Shown: positions 47,916-55,864 of the stretch, piece after piece | Numbering within the stretch: position 1 is the stretch's first letter | Layout: each line of letters opens with the position of its first letter | Assembly: GCA_900539465.1 (NCBI GenBank) | Contig: UQCF01000015.1 | Span: forward strand, 1 to 63,018 | Origin: an uncultured Ruminococcus sp. | GTDB lineage: Bacteria > Bacillota > Clostridia > Oscillospirales > Acutalibacteraceae | Direction of reading: 5' to 3' | Length of the DNA: 63,018 bases | The notes under the pieces: generated by a model | Told to the model about the DNA's origin: nothing | What the model saw: the letters and a program-made list of their open reading frames with translations, nothing else | The model's database searches: none | Translations under genes and position numbers: made by a program

Positions 47916-49289
47916 TTAAGGATTATAAACTATTGAGAGACAGTGAGAACGAACCTTGTATTTAAACAGCTTTGTTCTGACATTTTCACCCTTGACCGTT
48001 TTATCGCCGACTTTCATAGATATGATATAGCCGACGCTGTTGCTCACGGATTTATCGTGAACTATATTTGTGAACCACTTTGACGGGTCGCCACTGAGCG
48101 TTGCGCCGAGATTTTTTTTTGCCATGGTTTTCATCTCGTCCGCAGTGAAAGTATAAACACGTTTGGTTATGCTTTCTGGTTCGGGGCTTGTCCTGCCTCC
48201 CTGAAGATAAGGTATATCGGAGCCGAGCCATGTCTTTGCCGCCGATGTGTTTTTACCGCCCATGCTTGCACAGTAAACCGAGAGTATCGCTTTGCCGTCA
48301 TATGAAATATATTTGCCGAGCACCGAATTCATGGCTGTTTCTATTTTAGTGCCGGAGTAATTATATCCGTCCTTATATGCGTGGGTGGAGGAATTGACCT
48401 TGAAGCCGTAATATTTTGCATAGGTATATATCGCGACAAGCTGTGCTTTTATCGCTTCGATGTTCCAGCTGTCGCCCATCTCTGCCTTAACGGAGCCTGC
48501 AATGTATTGCTTGAGCGGCATTGATTTACCGCCGTAGGTTACGGTTGACGGCATTGAAGTATCGGTTGAAATTTTGGTCTTTGAGCTGTAAAAATAGTGA
48601 AGCAATATTTTGTCATACGTCCAGCCTTGGTCGGCATAGTATTTTGCGCCGTACTGGCTCATTCCCACGCCGTGACCGTAGCCGTAAGAGGTAACCGTAA
48701 ATGTGCCGGAGGCAGGTTTATAAACCTCAATATAATCAAGACTCACCCAGCCTGTTTTGCCGTTATAAGTGGTTTTGCCCCAGTTGCCGTTAGTTTGCGT
48801 TATTGTTAAAACAGTGCCGTAAGGAATATTTGCAAGCACCGCGTAGCTTGTACCAGCACCGGAGCGAAGCCGCAATGACGGGTCGGCGGTTACCGTTCCG
48901 CTGAACGACAAATCCCGGGTGGTAGGCTGTGTTGTGGAGCTTGTCGTTGTGCTTGTAGTGGTTTTGGTGGTCGGCTCTGTGGGTTTTATGACCGAGGGAT
49001 TGCCTGTGGCATAAAACAAAACCTGCAAAGCATCCGAAGAATTTACCTTGCCGTCGCCGTTGACATCCGCAAGCTTTTTTTGATTATCGGTTAAATTCAC
49101 AACCCCCGTTGCACTTTGAAGTATCAAAAGCGCGTCGGTTGAATTTATTTTGCCGTCGCCGTTCACATCGCCGACAGATGCGGCAAAAGAATTTATGCCC
49201 AATGCAAAAATTGAACAGCAAACGAGCGATATTATCATTATTAAAGACAAAACAGATTTTAAAATGCCTGTTTTATTTTCTTTCAACAT
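47916..49289 (-). CDS. Secreted dockerin-SH3-SpoIID protein
   Basis: About 457 residues. Signal sequence (ends S-F-A-A), then a dockerin type I pair (D-V-N-G-D-G-K-I-N-S-T-D-A-L and D-V-N-G-D-G-K-V-N-S-S-D-A-L, about 40-100 in the exported protein), a Thr/Pro/Ser linker, a bacterial SH3 domain (L-R-L-R-S-G-A-G-T-S-Y...G-W-V-S-L-D-Y-I), and a C-terminal SpoIID/LytB domain (G-Y-G-H-G-V-G-M-S-Q-Y-G-A, and V-K-A-E-M-G-D-S-W with the conserved glutamate). SpoIID is a lytic transglycosylase acting on denuded glycan strands at engulfment; here the dockerin suggests action at the cell surface through a cohesin. The start is ambiguous (ATGs at 49289, 49292, 49298); ATG 49289 sits 8 bases after AGGA. 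Confidence 0.9.
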   Translation of the reverse strand: MLKENKTGILKSVLSLIMIISLVCCSIFALGINSFAASVGDVNGDGKINSTDALLILQSATGVVNLTDNQKKLADVNGDGKVNSSDALQVLFYATGNPSVIKPTEPTTKTTTSTTTSSTTQPTTRDLSFSGTVTADPSLRLRSGAGTSYAVLANIPYGTVLTITQTNGNWGKTTYNGKTGWVSLDYIEVYKPASGTFTVTSYGYGHGVGMSQYGAKYYADQGWTYDKILLHYFYSSKTKISTDTSMPSTVTYGGKSMPLKQYIAGSVKAEMGDSWNIEAIKAQLVAIYTYAKYYGFKVNSSTHAYKDGYNYSGTKIETAMNSVLGKYISYDGKAILSVYCASMGGKNTSAAKTWLGSDIPYLQGGRTSPEPESITKRVYTFTADEMKTMAKKNLGATLSGDPSKWFTNIVHDKSVSNSVGYIISMKVGDKTVKGENVRTKLFKYKVRSHCLSIVYNP

Positions 49290-49333
49290 CATCACCATCC
49301 TGCTTTTTATTGTAACAGAATTGTAACCTCTTG

Positions 49334-50365
49334 TCAATCGGAGCCGAGCACGGTACGCAAGACAGATGCGATAAGCGCGTTTATTTGAGTGTGCGGCAAA
49401 TATATTTTATCAAGCTCGGCGTTGATGTTTTCTATCTCTTTTATTGATTTATACGCTTCGTCAACAAGCCCCTTAAACGCTTTTTTGCCAAAAGCCAGCC
49501 TGTTTTTTTCGAGCCCCGCTTTTTCACGCTGATAAAATCTTTCGGCATGAATTTTTTTGCCGACGGGGCAAATTTTTTGGCTGCACGATTTTGTAAAAAT
49601 ACCCAATCCTATGCCCGGCACAATAATATGCTCCGGTGTGCCGTAAGGATCGCAAATGCTCATAAAGCTCAAGACATCAAAACCGCTGCTTAAAGCGTAA
49701 GCCCTTATTTTTTCGGTCACAGACTGCGCGGCAAAGCCGAAATCATCGTTTATAATCACAACTCTCTCGCAGGCATCAAAAATTCCGATGTTATGTTCCG
49801 ATATATCGTCAAAAACTTTTTCCTGCATGCCGACGCTGCCGTTCGGCCTTTCGCCGTATTTGCTCCACAGCTTAGAAGAAAATCTATTGAGCTTTCTGCG
49901 GTCGGTGCGCTCGGCGTCGATTCGCCTGCAATCGTTCTTTACTCCGGCCGCCGCCGCTAAAAATCTGATGGCTCTGTGTTCCTGCTTTTTTAAGCACAGA
50001 AGAAGGTCTCGTATTTTTTCGGATTCTTTTTTTAACCCGTCAATGTTTTGAAACGAGGATATATCTATGATTTTATCAAAAGAGCCGTAGCTCACGGGCT
50101 CGGCGGAGAATGGGTAGGTGCCGTCGATTATCTCAAGCTTTTTGCCGCCGCACAAAATTGACGCAGGAGTGCCAAAGCAATTTTTAATTACCGTGTGTTC
50201 ATATCCGGCATCCGAAAGTCTCGCATCCAGCGCATAAAAAAGCTGTGATTTTAAAGCGGGGGAGTGGCCTTTTAATATGTATCTGAAATTATTTGCCGAA
50301 TAAGAATTTTCGCAGAAATTCACAAATCCTTCGGATGTATAAGCACTGCCGCAAAAGGATGTCAT
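49334..50365 (-). CDS. Degenerate homologue of a P-loop ATPase family (PRK06851-like)
   Basis: 343 residues. The N-terminal pattern A-Y-T-S-E-G-F-V-N-F, R-Y-I-L-K-G-H-S-P-A-L-K-S-Q-L-F, and later I-I-D-G-T-Y-P-F-S-A-E-P aligns by eye with a family of about 370 residues (annotated PRK06851 in my memory) that reads L-K-G-G-P-G-T-G-K-S-T-L-M and V-D-G-T-x-P-H. If so, the Walker A glycines and lysine context are lost here (G-H-S-P-A-L-K-S), though K-S remains. A second half-repeat (F-D-V-L-S-F-M-S-I-C-D-P-Y) fits the tandem nature of that family. It may bind but not hydrolyse nucleotide. ATG 50365 has an AAAGG site; leftward, 45 bases before the dockerin-SpoIID gene. Confidence 0.7.
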   Translation of the reverse strand: MTSFCGSAYTSEGFVNFCENSYSANNFRYILKGHSPALKSQLFYALDARLSDAGYEHTVIKNCFGTPASILCGGKKLEIIDGTYPFSAEPVSYGSFDKIIDISSFQNIDGLKKESEKIRDLLLCLKKQEHRAIRFLAAAAGVKNDCRRIDAERTDRRKLNRFSSKLWSKYGERPNGSVGMQEKVFDDISEHNIGIFDACERVVIINDDFGFAAQSVTEKIRAYALSSGFDVLSFMSICDPYGTPEHIIVPGIGLGIFTKSCSQKICPVGKKIHAERFYQREKAGLEKNRLAFGKKAFKGLVDEAYKSIKEIENINAELDKIYLPHTQINALIASVLRTVLGSD

Positions 50366-50504
50366 AAAGCGCCCGCCTTTCAAATTTTTTATATATTTTA
50401 GTTTATTCGGCAAAAAAATAAATGTGCATAATTGTGCAGTTAGTGAACATATACAAGTCCACATGTCTATCTATGTATAAATTTTACAAAAAAGTAAATT
50501 GTTA

Positions 50505-50532
50505 TTGATTTATGAGAATTTTGTGTTATAAT
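50505..50532 (+). promoter_or_regulatory. Promoter of the 41-residue peptide gene
   Basis: -35 TTGATT (50505-50510), 16 bp, -10 TATAAT (50527-50532). Confidence 0.7.
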
Positions 50533-50582
50533 ATAGTTGACAGAAAATCAATCTGTTAAATTTAAGAAAGGGGTAAAAATCA

Positions 50583-50708
50583 ATGGATGCTTTCTTACAG
50601 CAGGTTCTCGCACTTGTAGAACAGATTCTTACTTATTTCAAAGAGCTTGATGCAGCTGCGATTATCGAAATGATCAAGAACTTCTTTGCCGGAATTATGC
50701 CGGTATAA
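50583..50708 (+). CDS. 41-residue amphipathic peptide
   Basis: A short gene with all signals of expression: promoter at 50505-50532, AAAGGGG ribosome site 9 bases before ATG 50583, and a terminator right after the stop. The peptide starts M-D-A-F-L-Q-Q-V-L-A-L-V-E-Q-I-L, continues T-Y-F-K-E-L-D-A-A-A, then I-I-E-M-I-K-N-F-F-A-G-I-M-P-V. Hydrophobic residues recur every 3-4 positions, so it should form one or two amphipathic helices; there is no leader cleavage site or cysteine. It could be a membrane-active (PSM-like), signalling or scaffold peptide. No immunity or export gene is adjacent. Homology not known. Confidence 0.7.
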   Translation: MDAFLQQVLALVEQILTYFKELDAAAIIEMIKNFFAGIMPV

Positions 50709-50731
50709 TGCAAATAAAGTAATATTCTTGG

Positions 50732-50762
50732 ACCCTGCGGCTTGCCACAGGGTTTTTCTTTT
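50732..50762 (+). terminator. Terminator of the peptide gene
   Basis: Stem ACCCTG-C-GGC / GCC-A-CAGGGT (50732-50753, one mismatch) followed by TTTTCTTTTT. Confidence 0.85.
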
Positions 50763-50797
50763 TATTATGACACTTTTGCCCAAGTGTTTGTTTTGCC

Positions 50798-50826
50798 TTG
50801 ATTTAATTTCTCGGTGCGGTTATAAT
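50798..50826 (+). promoter_or_regulatory. Promoter of the anchored unknown protein gene
   Basis: -35 TTGATT (50798-50803), 17 bp, -10 TATAAT (50821-50826). Confidence 0.75.
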
Positions 50827-50864
50827 ATAAAAAATGCCATTTGGGCGCAAAAAGGGGTATTTAT

Positions 50865-51827
50865 ATGAGTAAAAGCAAAAAATCTCTTGACCCGAAAGTA
50901 TCAAAAACAATTATATCTTGCATCTGTACTGTGCTGTGCGTTGCAATGACTCTTGTGACCGTTTCAACCTGCACAGATAAAATAACCGACTCTATGCTAA
51001 AATGCAGTGAAATAAAAAGTTCTGCAAAAGCCGACAGCCCGGCAAATTCGGGTGCCGACATCAGCGCAGCAGACTCTCAGGCACCTGCGGATGAAAGCCA
51101 AGGCAGTGCAGATGCCGCAGCTTCACAGCAGCCCGGCTCAGACGCTGCGGATTCATCCGAATCTCAAAGCGGCGGCAATCAAGCCTCAAGCGCCGCAAGC
51201 AAAAAGCCGGAGGAGCAGAAAAACAACGGCAGCGGCATTCCCTCAACAAAAGCAGAGATTTTAAACTATCTCAACACATCTTTAAACAACGCAAAAAAAG
51301 CAAAGCCCGGCTACAAAAAGCATCACGTTATGCAGGCAAAGGGCAATGTCAGCGGTATCCCCTCCTGGCTTGTGAACCTCGTAACCAAAGATAAAACCAC
51401 AACCATGGCAAAGGGCGGCGATAACACAGACGATTTCCCCGCGGCAGGTTTTGCATGGTCAAGTAAACTGACCGTAAACGACATAAAAGACGCCTCTTTA
51501 AAGCAGAACGGCGACAACTACGAAATAACCATAAAGCTCGGCACAGAGAAAAACCCGTCAAAGGGTACGGGCAGCAGTTACGGCAAGGTTATGTCTGTTA
51601 TCGACGCTAACGAAGCAGCCGAGATGGTCGGCAAAACCGTGCTCAAAAGTATTGACATGACCTATCATGACGGTTATGTAAAAGCAACGGTTAACAGCAA
51701 AACGGGCAAGCTCGTTTCTGCCGAATTTTCTGCCGCGGCGGATATTCAGGCAAAGCTTCTCGCGATAGGCGATATTTCTGTAACCGATATAGTGAGCACA
51801 GAAACATTTACTGATTTTAAGTGGTAA
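50865..51827 (+). CDS. Membrane-anchored protein with Ala/Ser-rich linker, function unknown
   Basis: 320 residues from ATG 50865, with an AAAGGGG ribosome site like the peptide gene before it. One hydrophobic segment (about 14-34, ending in two cysteines: C-I-C-T-V-L-C), then an Ala/Ser/Gln-rich disordered linker (about 50-120), then a globular domain (125-320) with helices followed by strands: I-P-S-W-L-V-N-L-V, Y-E-I-T-I-K-L-G-T-E-K-N-P, S-I-D-M-T-Y-H-D-G-Y-V-K-A-T-V-N. The last repeats resemble the beta pattern of secreted lipoprotein domains in gut Clostridia. No family recognised. Confidence 0.75.
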   Translation: MSKSKKSLDPKVSKTIISCICTVLCVAMTLVTVSTCTDKITDSMLKCSEIKSSAKADSPANSGADISAADSQAPADESQGSADAAASQQPGSDAADSSESQSGGNQASSAASKKPEEQKNNGSGIPSTKAEILNYLNTSLNNAKKAKPGYKKHHVMQAKGNVSGIPSWLVNLVTKDKTTTMAKGGDNTDDFPAAGFAWSSKLTVNDIKDASLKQNGDNYEITIKLGTEKNPSKGTGSSYGKVMSVIDANEAAEMVGKTVLKSIDMTYHDGYVKATVNSKTGKLVSAEFSAAADIQAKLLAIGDISVTDIVSTETFTDFKW

Positions 51828-51864
51828 AAATATACCAAACCGGCGCAGTTCAAATATAATAAAT

Positions 51865-51926
51865 AAAAGGCTATAATTCATAAACGGTAACTAAAAACGA
51901 CCGAATTATGGATTATAGCCTTTTTG
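51865..51926 (+). terminator. Long bidirectional terminator
   Basis: 19-bp stem with one G-U pair (51865-51883 with 51906-51924) and an inner CGGT / ACCG stem. A-run on one side and T-run on the other serve both the anchored protein gene and the DtxR gene. Confidence 0.9.
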
Positions 51927-51941
51927 CTTTGGGTATGCGAA

Positions 51942-52316
51942 TTACTTGCCTGTTTTCTCTTTTATATGATTTTTAATAGCCTCAAAGCTTTCTGCGCTTA
52001 TAACGTGCTCTATTCTGCACGCGTCCTCCGCGGCAACAATGGGGTCAACACCGAGGGCAACAAGATATTTTGAAAGCGTTGTATGGCGCTCATATATCTT
52101 TTCGGCTATTTCTCTGCCTTTGTCAAGAAGCATGATATAACCGTCTTTATCCATTTCAATGTATCCGTTTTCGCGAAGATTTTTCATCGCGACGCTCACG
52201 CTCGGCTTTGAAAACTCCAGTTCGTTAACTATATCAATAGAGCGAACCATGCCTTTTCTGTGACTTATCACAAGTATGGTTTCGAGATAATTTTCTGCGG
52301 ATTCCTGTATCTTCAT
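51942..52316 (-). CDS. DtxR-family metal-dependent regulator
   Basis: About 124 residues from ATG 52316. Winged helix at the N-terminus (M-K-I-Q-E-S-A-E-N-Y-L-E-T-I-L, recognition helix F-S-K-P-S-V-S-V-A-M-K-N-L), followed by the metal-binding and dimerisation domain with H-T-T-L-S, E-D-A-C-R-I-E-H-V-I-S. There is no SH3-like third domain, so it is of the short MntR/IdeR-like type. It senses Fe(II) or Mn(II). Divergent from feoA-feoA-feoB, whose promoter carries two GTTAG-N6-CTAAC palindromes close to the known DtxR-type T-T-A-G-G-C-T-A-A-like sites, so it is the likely repressor of iron uptake. Start less certain: the upstream frame is open to 52397. Confidence 0.9.
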   Translation of the reverse strand: MKIQESAENYLETILVISHRKGMVRSIDIVNELEFSKPSVSVAMKNLRENGYIEMDKDGYIMLLDKGREIAEKIYERHTTLSKYLVALGVDPIVAAEDACRIEHVISAESFEAIKNHIKEKTGK

Positions 52317-52440
52317 TACTAAACACGACCTTAAACGCATGGGCATATTGCGCCCGTCATCATAATTTTCAACAATTATAACACACTTTTTACTCATTTT
52401 TCAAGTAAAGCGACGATTTATTATTTTTTGTATTTTTCTA

Positions 52441-52492
52441 TTGACATTTGAGTTAGCCAGTGCTAACATATGCTTAGTTAGAAACAGCTAAC
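52441..52492 (+). promoter_or_regulatory. feo promoter with two iron-box palindromes
   Basis: -35 TTGACA (52441-52446), 17 bp, -10 TAACAT (52464-52469). Palindrome 1, GTTAGCCAGTGCTAAC (52452-52467), covers the spacer and -10; palindrome 2, GTTAG-N6-CTAAC (52477-52492), covers the transcription start region. Binding here by a repressor would block polymerase. This also faces the divergent DtxR gene. Confidence 0.85.
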
Positions 52493-52521
52493 CATATGCC
52501 CACACTAAAGGAGGTTAAAAT

Positions 52522-52734
52522 ATGATGCCGTTGACATTTGCAACAGCCGGTGAAGAAAACATTATCAAAAAGGTCGGCGGAAAAACGGACGTTAGATCCC
52601 ACCTTGAAAATCTGGGCTTTGTTCCCGGCGGCAGTGTAACCGTGATCTCTGACATAGGCGGCAACCTTATCGTCAATGTTAAAGAATCGCGCATAGCAAT
52701 CAGCCGCGAAATGGCAAGTAAAATTATGGTTTAA
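52522..52734 (+). CDS. feoA: FeoA-type protein (first copy)
   Basis: 70 residues, SH3-like FeoA fold: M-P-L-T-F-A, V-R-S-H-L-E-N-L-G-F-V-P-G-G-S-V-T-V-I and I-A-I-S-R-E-M-A-S-K-I-M. FeoA is a small cytoplasmic partner of FeoB. AAAGGAGG ribosome site, 7 bases before ATG. It is the more divergent of the two FeoA copies here and lacks part of the usual G-D-P motif. Confidence 0.93.
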   Translation: MMPLTFATAGEENIIKKVGGKTDVRSHLENLGFVPGGSVTVISDIGGNLIVNVKESRIAISREMASKIMV

Positions 52735-52763
52735 CCATTAAACTTTTTAAGGAGGAAGCAGAA

Positions 52764-52985
52764 ATGAAAACTTTGAAGCAGGCAAAAGTCGGCGAGACCG
52801 TGAAAGTTGTTAAGCTCCACGGTGAAGGTGCGGTAAAGCGCCGTCTTATGGACATGGGTCTGACCAAGGGAACCGAAGTATACGTTCGCAAGGTTGCCCC
52901 TCTCGGTGACCCGTTTGAAGTAACGGTCAGGGGTTATGAGCTTTCAATCCGCAAAGTAGACGCTGAAATGATTGAAGTTCAGTAA
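52764..52985 (+). CDS. feoA: FeoA-type protein (second copy)
   Basis: 73 residues with the standard FeoA pattern: T-L-K-Q-A-K-V-G-E-T-V-K-V-V, G-A-V-K-R-R-L-M-D-M-G-L-T-K-G-T-E-V, A-P-L-G-D-P-F-E-V-T-V-R-G-Y-E-L-S-I-R-K. AAGGAGG ribosome site. Two feoA genes before one feoB is common in Clostridia. Between it and feoB (83 bases) lies a third palindrome. Confidence 0.95.
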   Translation: MKTLKQAKVGETVKVVKLHGEGAVKRRLMDMGLTKGTEVYVRKVAPLGDPFEVTVRGYELSIRKVDAEMIEVQ

Positions 52986-53030
52986 TTAAAATATCGGGCG
53001 ATTTTATATCGCCTTTTATGAAGCCCGCAA

Positions 53031-53046
53031 GTTAGTCAAAACTAAT
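53031..53046 (+). promoter_or_regulatory. Third iron-box-like palindrome before feoB
   Basis: GTTAGTCAAAACTAAT: arms GTTAG / CTAAT, one mismatch in the outer base compared with the two sites at the feo promoter. No clear promoter next to it. Confidence 0.55.
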
Positions 53047-53068
53047 ATTTTGGAAAGGAAGAAACTAA

Positions 53069-55558
53069 ATGGACATAAAAATTGCCCTTGCCGGTAACCC
53101 CAACTGCGGTAAAACAACACTTTTTAACGCTCTCACGGGTTCTAACCAGTTTGTAGGTAACTGGCCCGGCGTTACAGTTGAGAAAAAAGAAGGTAAGCTC
53201 AAAAAGCACAGTGATGTTGTAATCATGGACCTTCCCGGCATCTATTCTCTCTCACCCTACACCCTTGAAGAGGTTGTTGCAAGAAACTACCTTATTGAGG
53301 AACGCCCCGACGCAATTCTTAACATCATTGACGGCACAAACCTTGAGCGTAACCTTTACCTCACAACACAGCTTACAGAGCTCGGTATTCCCGTTGTTGT
53401 TGCAGTAAACATGATGGATATTGTTAAGAAAAACGGCGATAAAATCAACACCGCCGAACTTTCGCGTCAGCTCGGCTGCAAGATAGTTGAGATTTCGGCT
53501 CTTAAAGGCACGGGAATTATGGAGGCTGCCGAAGCCGCTGTTGACGCTGCCAAAAACGGCAGAACAATTCCTCAGCACACATTTGCAGGCGTTGTTGAGC
53601 ACGCGCTTGCACACATTGAGGAGGCTGCGCTGCATGATTTACCCGAGGGCAGACAGCGTTGGTACGCCATAAAGATTTTTGAGCGTGACGAAAAAATTCT
53701 CGGCAAGCTCAATATAGATTCTGCAACACTTGCTCATATAGAAAAAGACATTAAAGCCGCAGAAGAGGAGCTTGACGACGACGCAGAAAGCATCATCACA
53801 AACGAAAGATATGTTTATATCGCGTCAATAATCAAAGCTTGCTACAAAAAGAGTAATCAGGGCAAGCTCTCAACCTCAGATAAAATAGATAAAATCGTAA
53901 CTAACCGCTGGCTCGGTCTTCCGATATTTGCGCTTGTTATGTTCCTTGTTTATTATATATCAATGGTAACTGTCGGCTCGGCCGCAACTGACTGGGCTAA
54001 CGACGGACTTTTCGGCGACGGCTATCACCTTGTAGGTATAGGAGCTTCAGAAGCTAACAAGGCCGCCGATGAGTACGGCGATACGGACGCTATTATCGAA
54101 GGCTTCCTTGCAAAAGCAAATGAAGAAGGCATTGACACGGAGGCTGCCGAGGCTGCTATGGATCAGGAAAGTGAAGACTATGATTCAAAAACAGCTGTTG
54201 AAGAGATAAAGGCAGTTGAAAGCAAAGCAACCTTCAAAGAGTTCGGCTATACTCTTGAAGATGAAGAAACACTTGAAACAACAGACGAAACGGGAGACAT
54301 CGCCGATTTGGATGATGCTGTTGCGCTCTATGACAAATACGAAGGTGGTGTTGACCCTGCCGACTACGGCGTATGGGTACCCGGTATTCCCGTTCTTGTT
54401 GAAAAAGGTCTTGAAAAAGCAGGCGCGGCAGAATGGCTCTCGGGTCTTATACTTGACGGTATCGTTGCCGGTGTAGGCGCGGTTCTCGGCTTTGTGCCGC
54501 AGATGCTTGTATTGTTCCTGCTCCTCGCATTCCTTGAGGCTTGCGGTTACATGGCACGTATCGCATTCGTACTTGACCGTATCTTCCGTAAATTCGGTCT
54601 TTCCGGTAAATCATTCATCCCCATGCTCATAGGCTCCGGCTGCGGTATCCCCGGCATCATGGCATCAAGAACCATTGAAAACGAACGTGACCGCCGTATG
54701 ACAATTATGACAACAACCTTTATCCCCTGCGGAGCTAAGGTTCCCTTTATTGCAATGATCGCAGGTGCTATCTTCGGCGGCTCCGCAATAGTTGCAACAA
54801 GCGCATATTTCATAGGCGTTGCGGCAATCATAATTTCGGGTATTATGCTTAAAAAGACAAAGATGTTCGCAGGCGATCCCGCTCCCTTCGTTATGGAGCT
54901 TCCCGCATACCATCTGCCCACGGTAGGCAACGTTCTGCGTTCAATGTGGGAGCGCGGCTGGTCCTTCATCAAAAAAGCAGGTACTATCATTCTTCTTTCA
55001 ACCATACTTGTTTGGTTCACAACTTATTTCGGATTTGCAGACGGCAAATTCGGTATGCTCTCTGAAGATCAGCTTGACGAGTCGATACTTGCCACAATCG
55101 GCGGAGCAATCGCATGGATCTTTAAGCCTCTCGGCTGGGGAACATGGCAGGCGGCCGTTGCGTCTATCACGGGTCTTGTTGCAAAAGAGAACATCGTCGG
55201 TACAATGGGTATTCTCTACGGCGGCGAAGGCACTGTTTACTCGGCAATCGCTCAGGCGTTCACAGGCATCAGCGCATATTCATTCCTTGTATTCAACCTG
55301 CTTTGCGCCCCCTGCTTTGCGGCTATCGGCGCTATCAAAAGAGAGATGAACTCGGCAAAATGGACTTGGTTCGCAATCGGTTACCAGTGCGGCTTTGCAT
55401 ACATAATTGCTCTTATGATTAACCAGTTCGGTCTTCTCTTCACAGGCAATGTAAATGTTGTGGGTCTTATCTTTGCACTCCTTGCTCTTGCAGGTATCAT
55501 CTATATGCTTGTAAGACCTTATAAAGAAGCAACAAAGCTCTCTGCTAAAGTAAAATAA
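53069..55558 (+). CDS. feoB: Ferrous iron transport protein B
   Basis: 829 residues, longer than the usual 660-780. Cytosolic G domain: G1 G-N-P-N-C-G-K-T-T (9-17), switch I N-W-P-G-V-T-V-E-K (31-39), G3 D-L-P-G (54-57), G4 N-M-M-D (114-117); helical GDI domain (about 165-270); then the membrane part beginning about 283, including two Gate repeats with the cysteines of F-L-E-A-C-G-Y-M-A-R and P-C-A-A-I-G-A-I-like segments. Between the first membrane helix and G-L-I-L-D-G-I-V-A-G-V-G there is an acidic insertion of about 120 residues (roughly 317-435, rich in D/E) on the outside. Imports Fe(II). GGAAAGGAAG ribosome site. Confidence 0.97.
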   Translation: MDIKIALAGNPNCGKTTLFNALTGSNQFVGNWPGVTVEKKEGKLKKHSDVVIMDLPGIYSLSPYTLEEVVARNYLIEERPDAILNIIDGTNLERNLYLTTQLTELGIPVVVAVNMMDIVKKNGDKINTAELSRQLGCKIVEISALKGTGIMEAAEAAVDAAKNGRTIPQHTFAGVVEHALAHIEEAALHDLPEGRQRWYAIKIFERDEKILGKLNIDSATLAHIEKDIKAAEEELDDDAESIITNERYVYIASIIKACYKKSNQGKLSTSDKIDKIVTNRWLGLPIFALVMFLVYYISMVTVGSAATDWANDGLFGDGYHLVGIGASEANKAADEYGDTDAIIEGFLAKANEEGIDTEAAEAAMDQESEDYDSKTAVEEIKAVESKATFKEFGYTLEDEETLETTDETGDIADLDDAVALYDKYEGGVDPADYGVWVPGIPVLVEKGLEKAGAAEWLSGLILDGIVAGVGAVLGFVPQMLVLFLLLAFLEACGYMARIAFVLDRIFRKFGLSGKSFIPMLIGSGCGIPGIMASRTIENERDRRMTIMTTTFIPCGAKVPFIAMIAGAIFGGSAIVATSAYFIGVAAIIISGIMLKKTKMFAGDPAPFVMELPAYHLPTVGNVLRSMWERGWSFIKKAGTIILLSTILVWFTTYFGFADGKFGMLSEDQLDESILATIGGAIAWIFKPLGWGTWQAAVASITGLVAKENIVGTMGILYGGEGTVYSAIAQAFTGISAYSFLVFNLLCAPCFAAIGAIKREMNSAKWTWFAIGYQCGFAYIIALMINQFGLLFTGNVNVVGLIFALLALAGIIYMLVRPYKEATKLSAKVK

Positions 55559-55601
55559 TTTATCATCCCGGCACAAAACTTTAGAAAGGAAGTCGGTATT
55601 T

Positions 55602-55790
55602 ATGCTGTCATGGTTATCTGAAAATCTTGCCACTATAATAATTTGTATTGTTCTTGCGGCAATTGTTGCGCTTATTATAGCTAAGCTTATAAAAGACAAG
55701 AAAAAAGGCAAAAAAAGCTGCGGATGCGGATGCAGCAATTGCCCTTCCGCAGGTATGTGTCACCAATATGACCAATATAAAAAGCAATAA
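55602..55790 (+). CDS. FeoB-associated Cys-rich membrane protein
   Basis: 62 residues: one membrane helix (8-30), a lysine-rich segment and a cysteine motif S-C-G-C-G-C-S-N-C-P-S-A-G-M-C-H. Matches the short FeoB-associated cysteine-rich proteins found after feoB in Clostridia; thought to handle Fe(II) at the inner face, which is inference. AGAAAGGAAG ribosome site, 43 bases after feoB; terminator follows. Confidence 0.95.
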   Translation: MLSWLSENLATIIICIVLAAIVALIIAKLIKDKKKGKKSCGCGCSNCPSAGMCHQYDQYKKQ

Positions 55791-55793
55791 AAA

Positions 55794-55830
55794 TTACGGG
55801 GCTGTTCAATGAGCAGTCCCGTAATAATTT
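55794..55830 (+). terminator. Terminator of the feo operon
   Basis: 11-bp stem with one G-U pair (55794-55804 with 55814-55824), 9-base loop, then TAATTTTAT. Confidence 0.8.
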
Positions 55831-55864
55831 TATGAGTGCATATGTGCGCCTTTGGGGTATGGAA

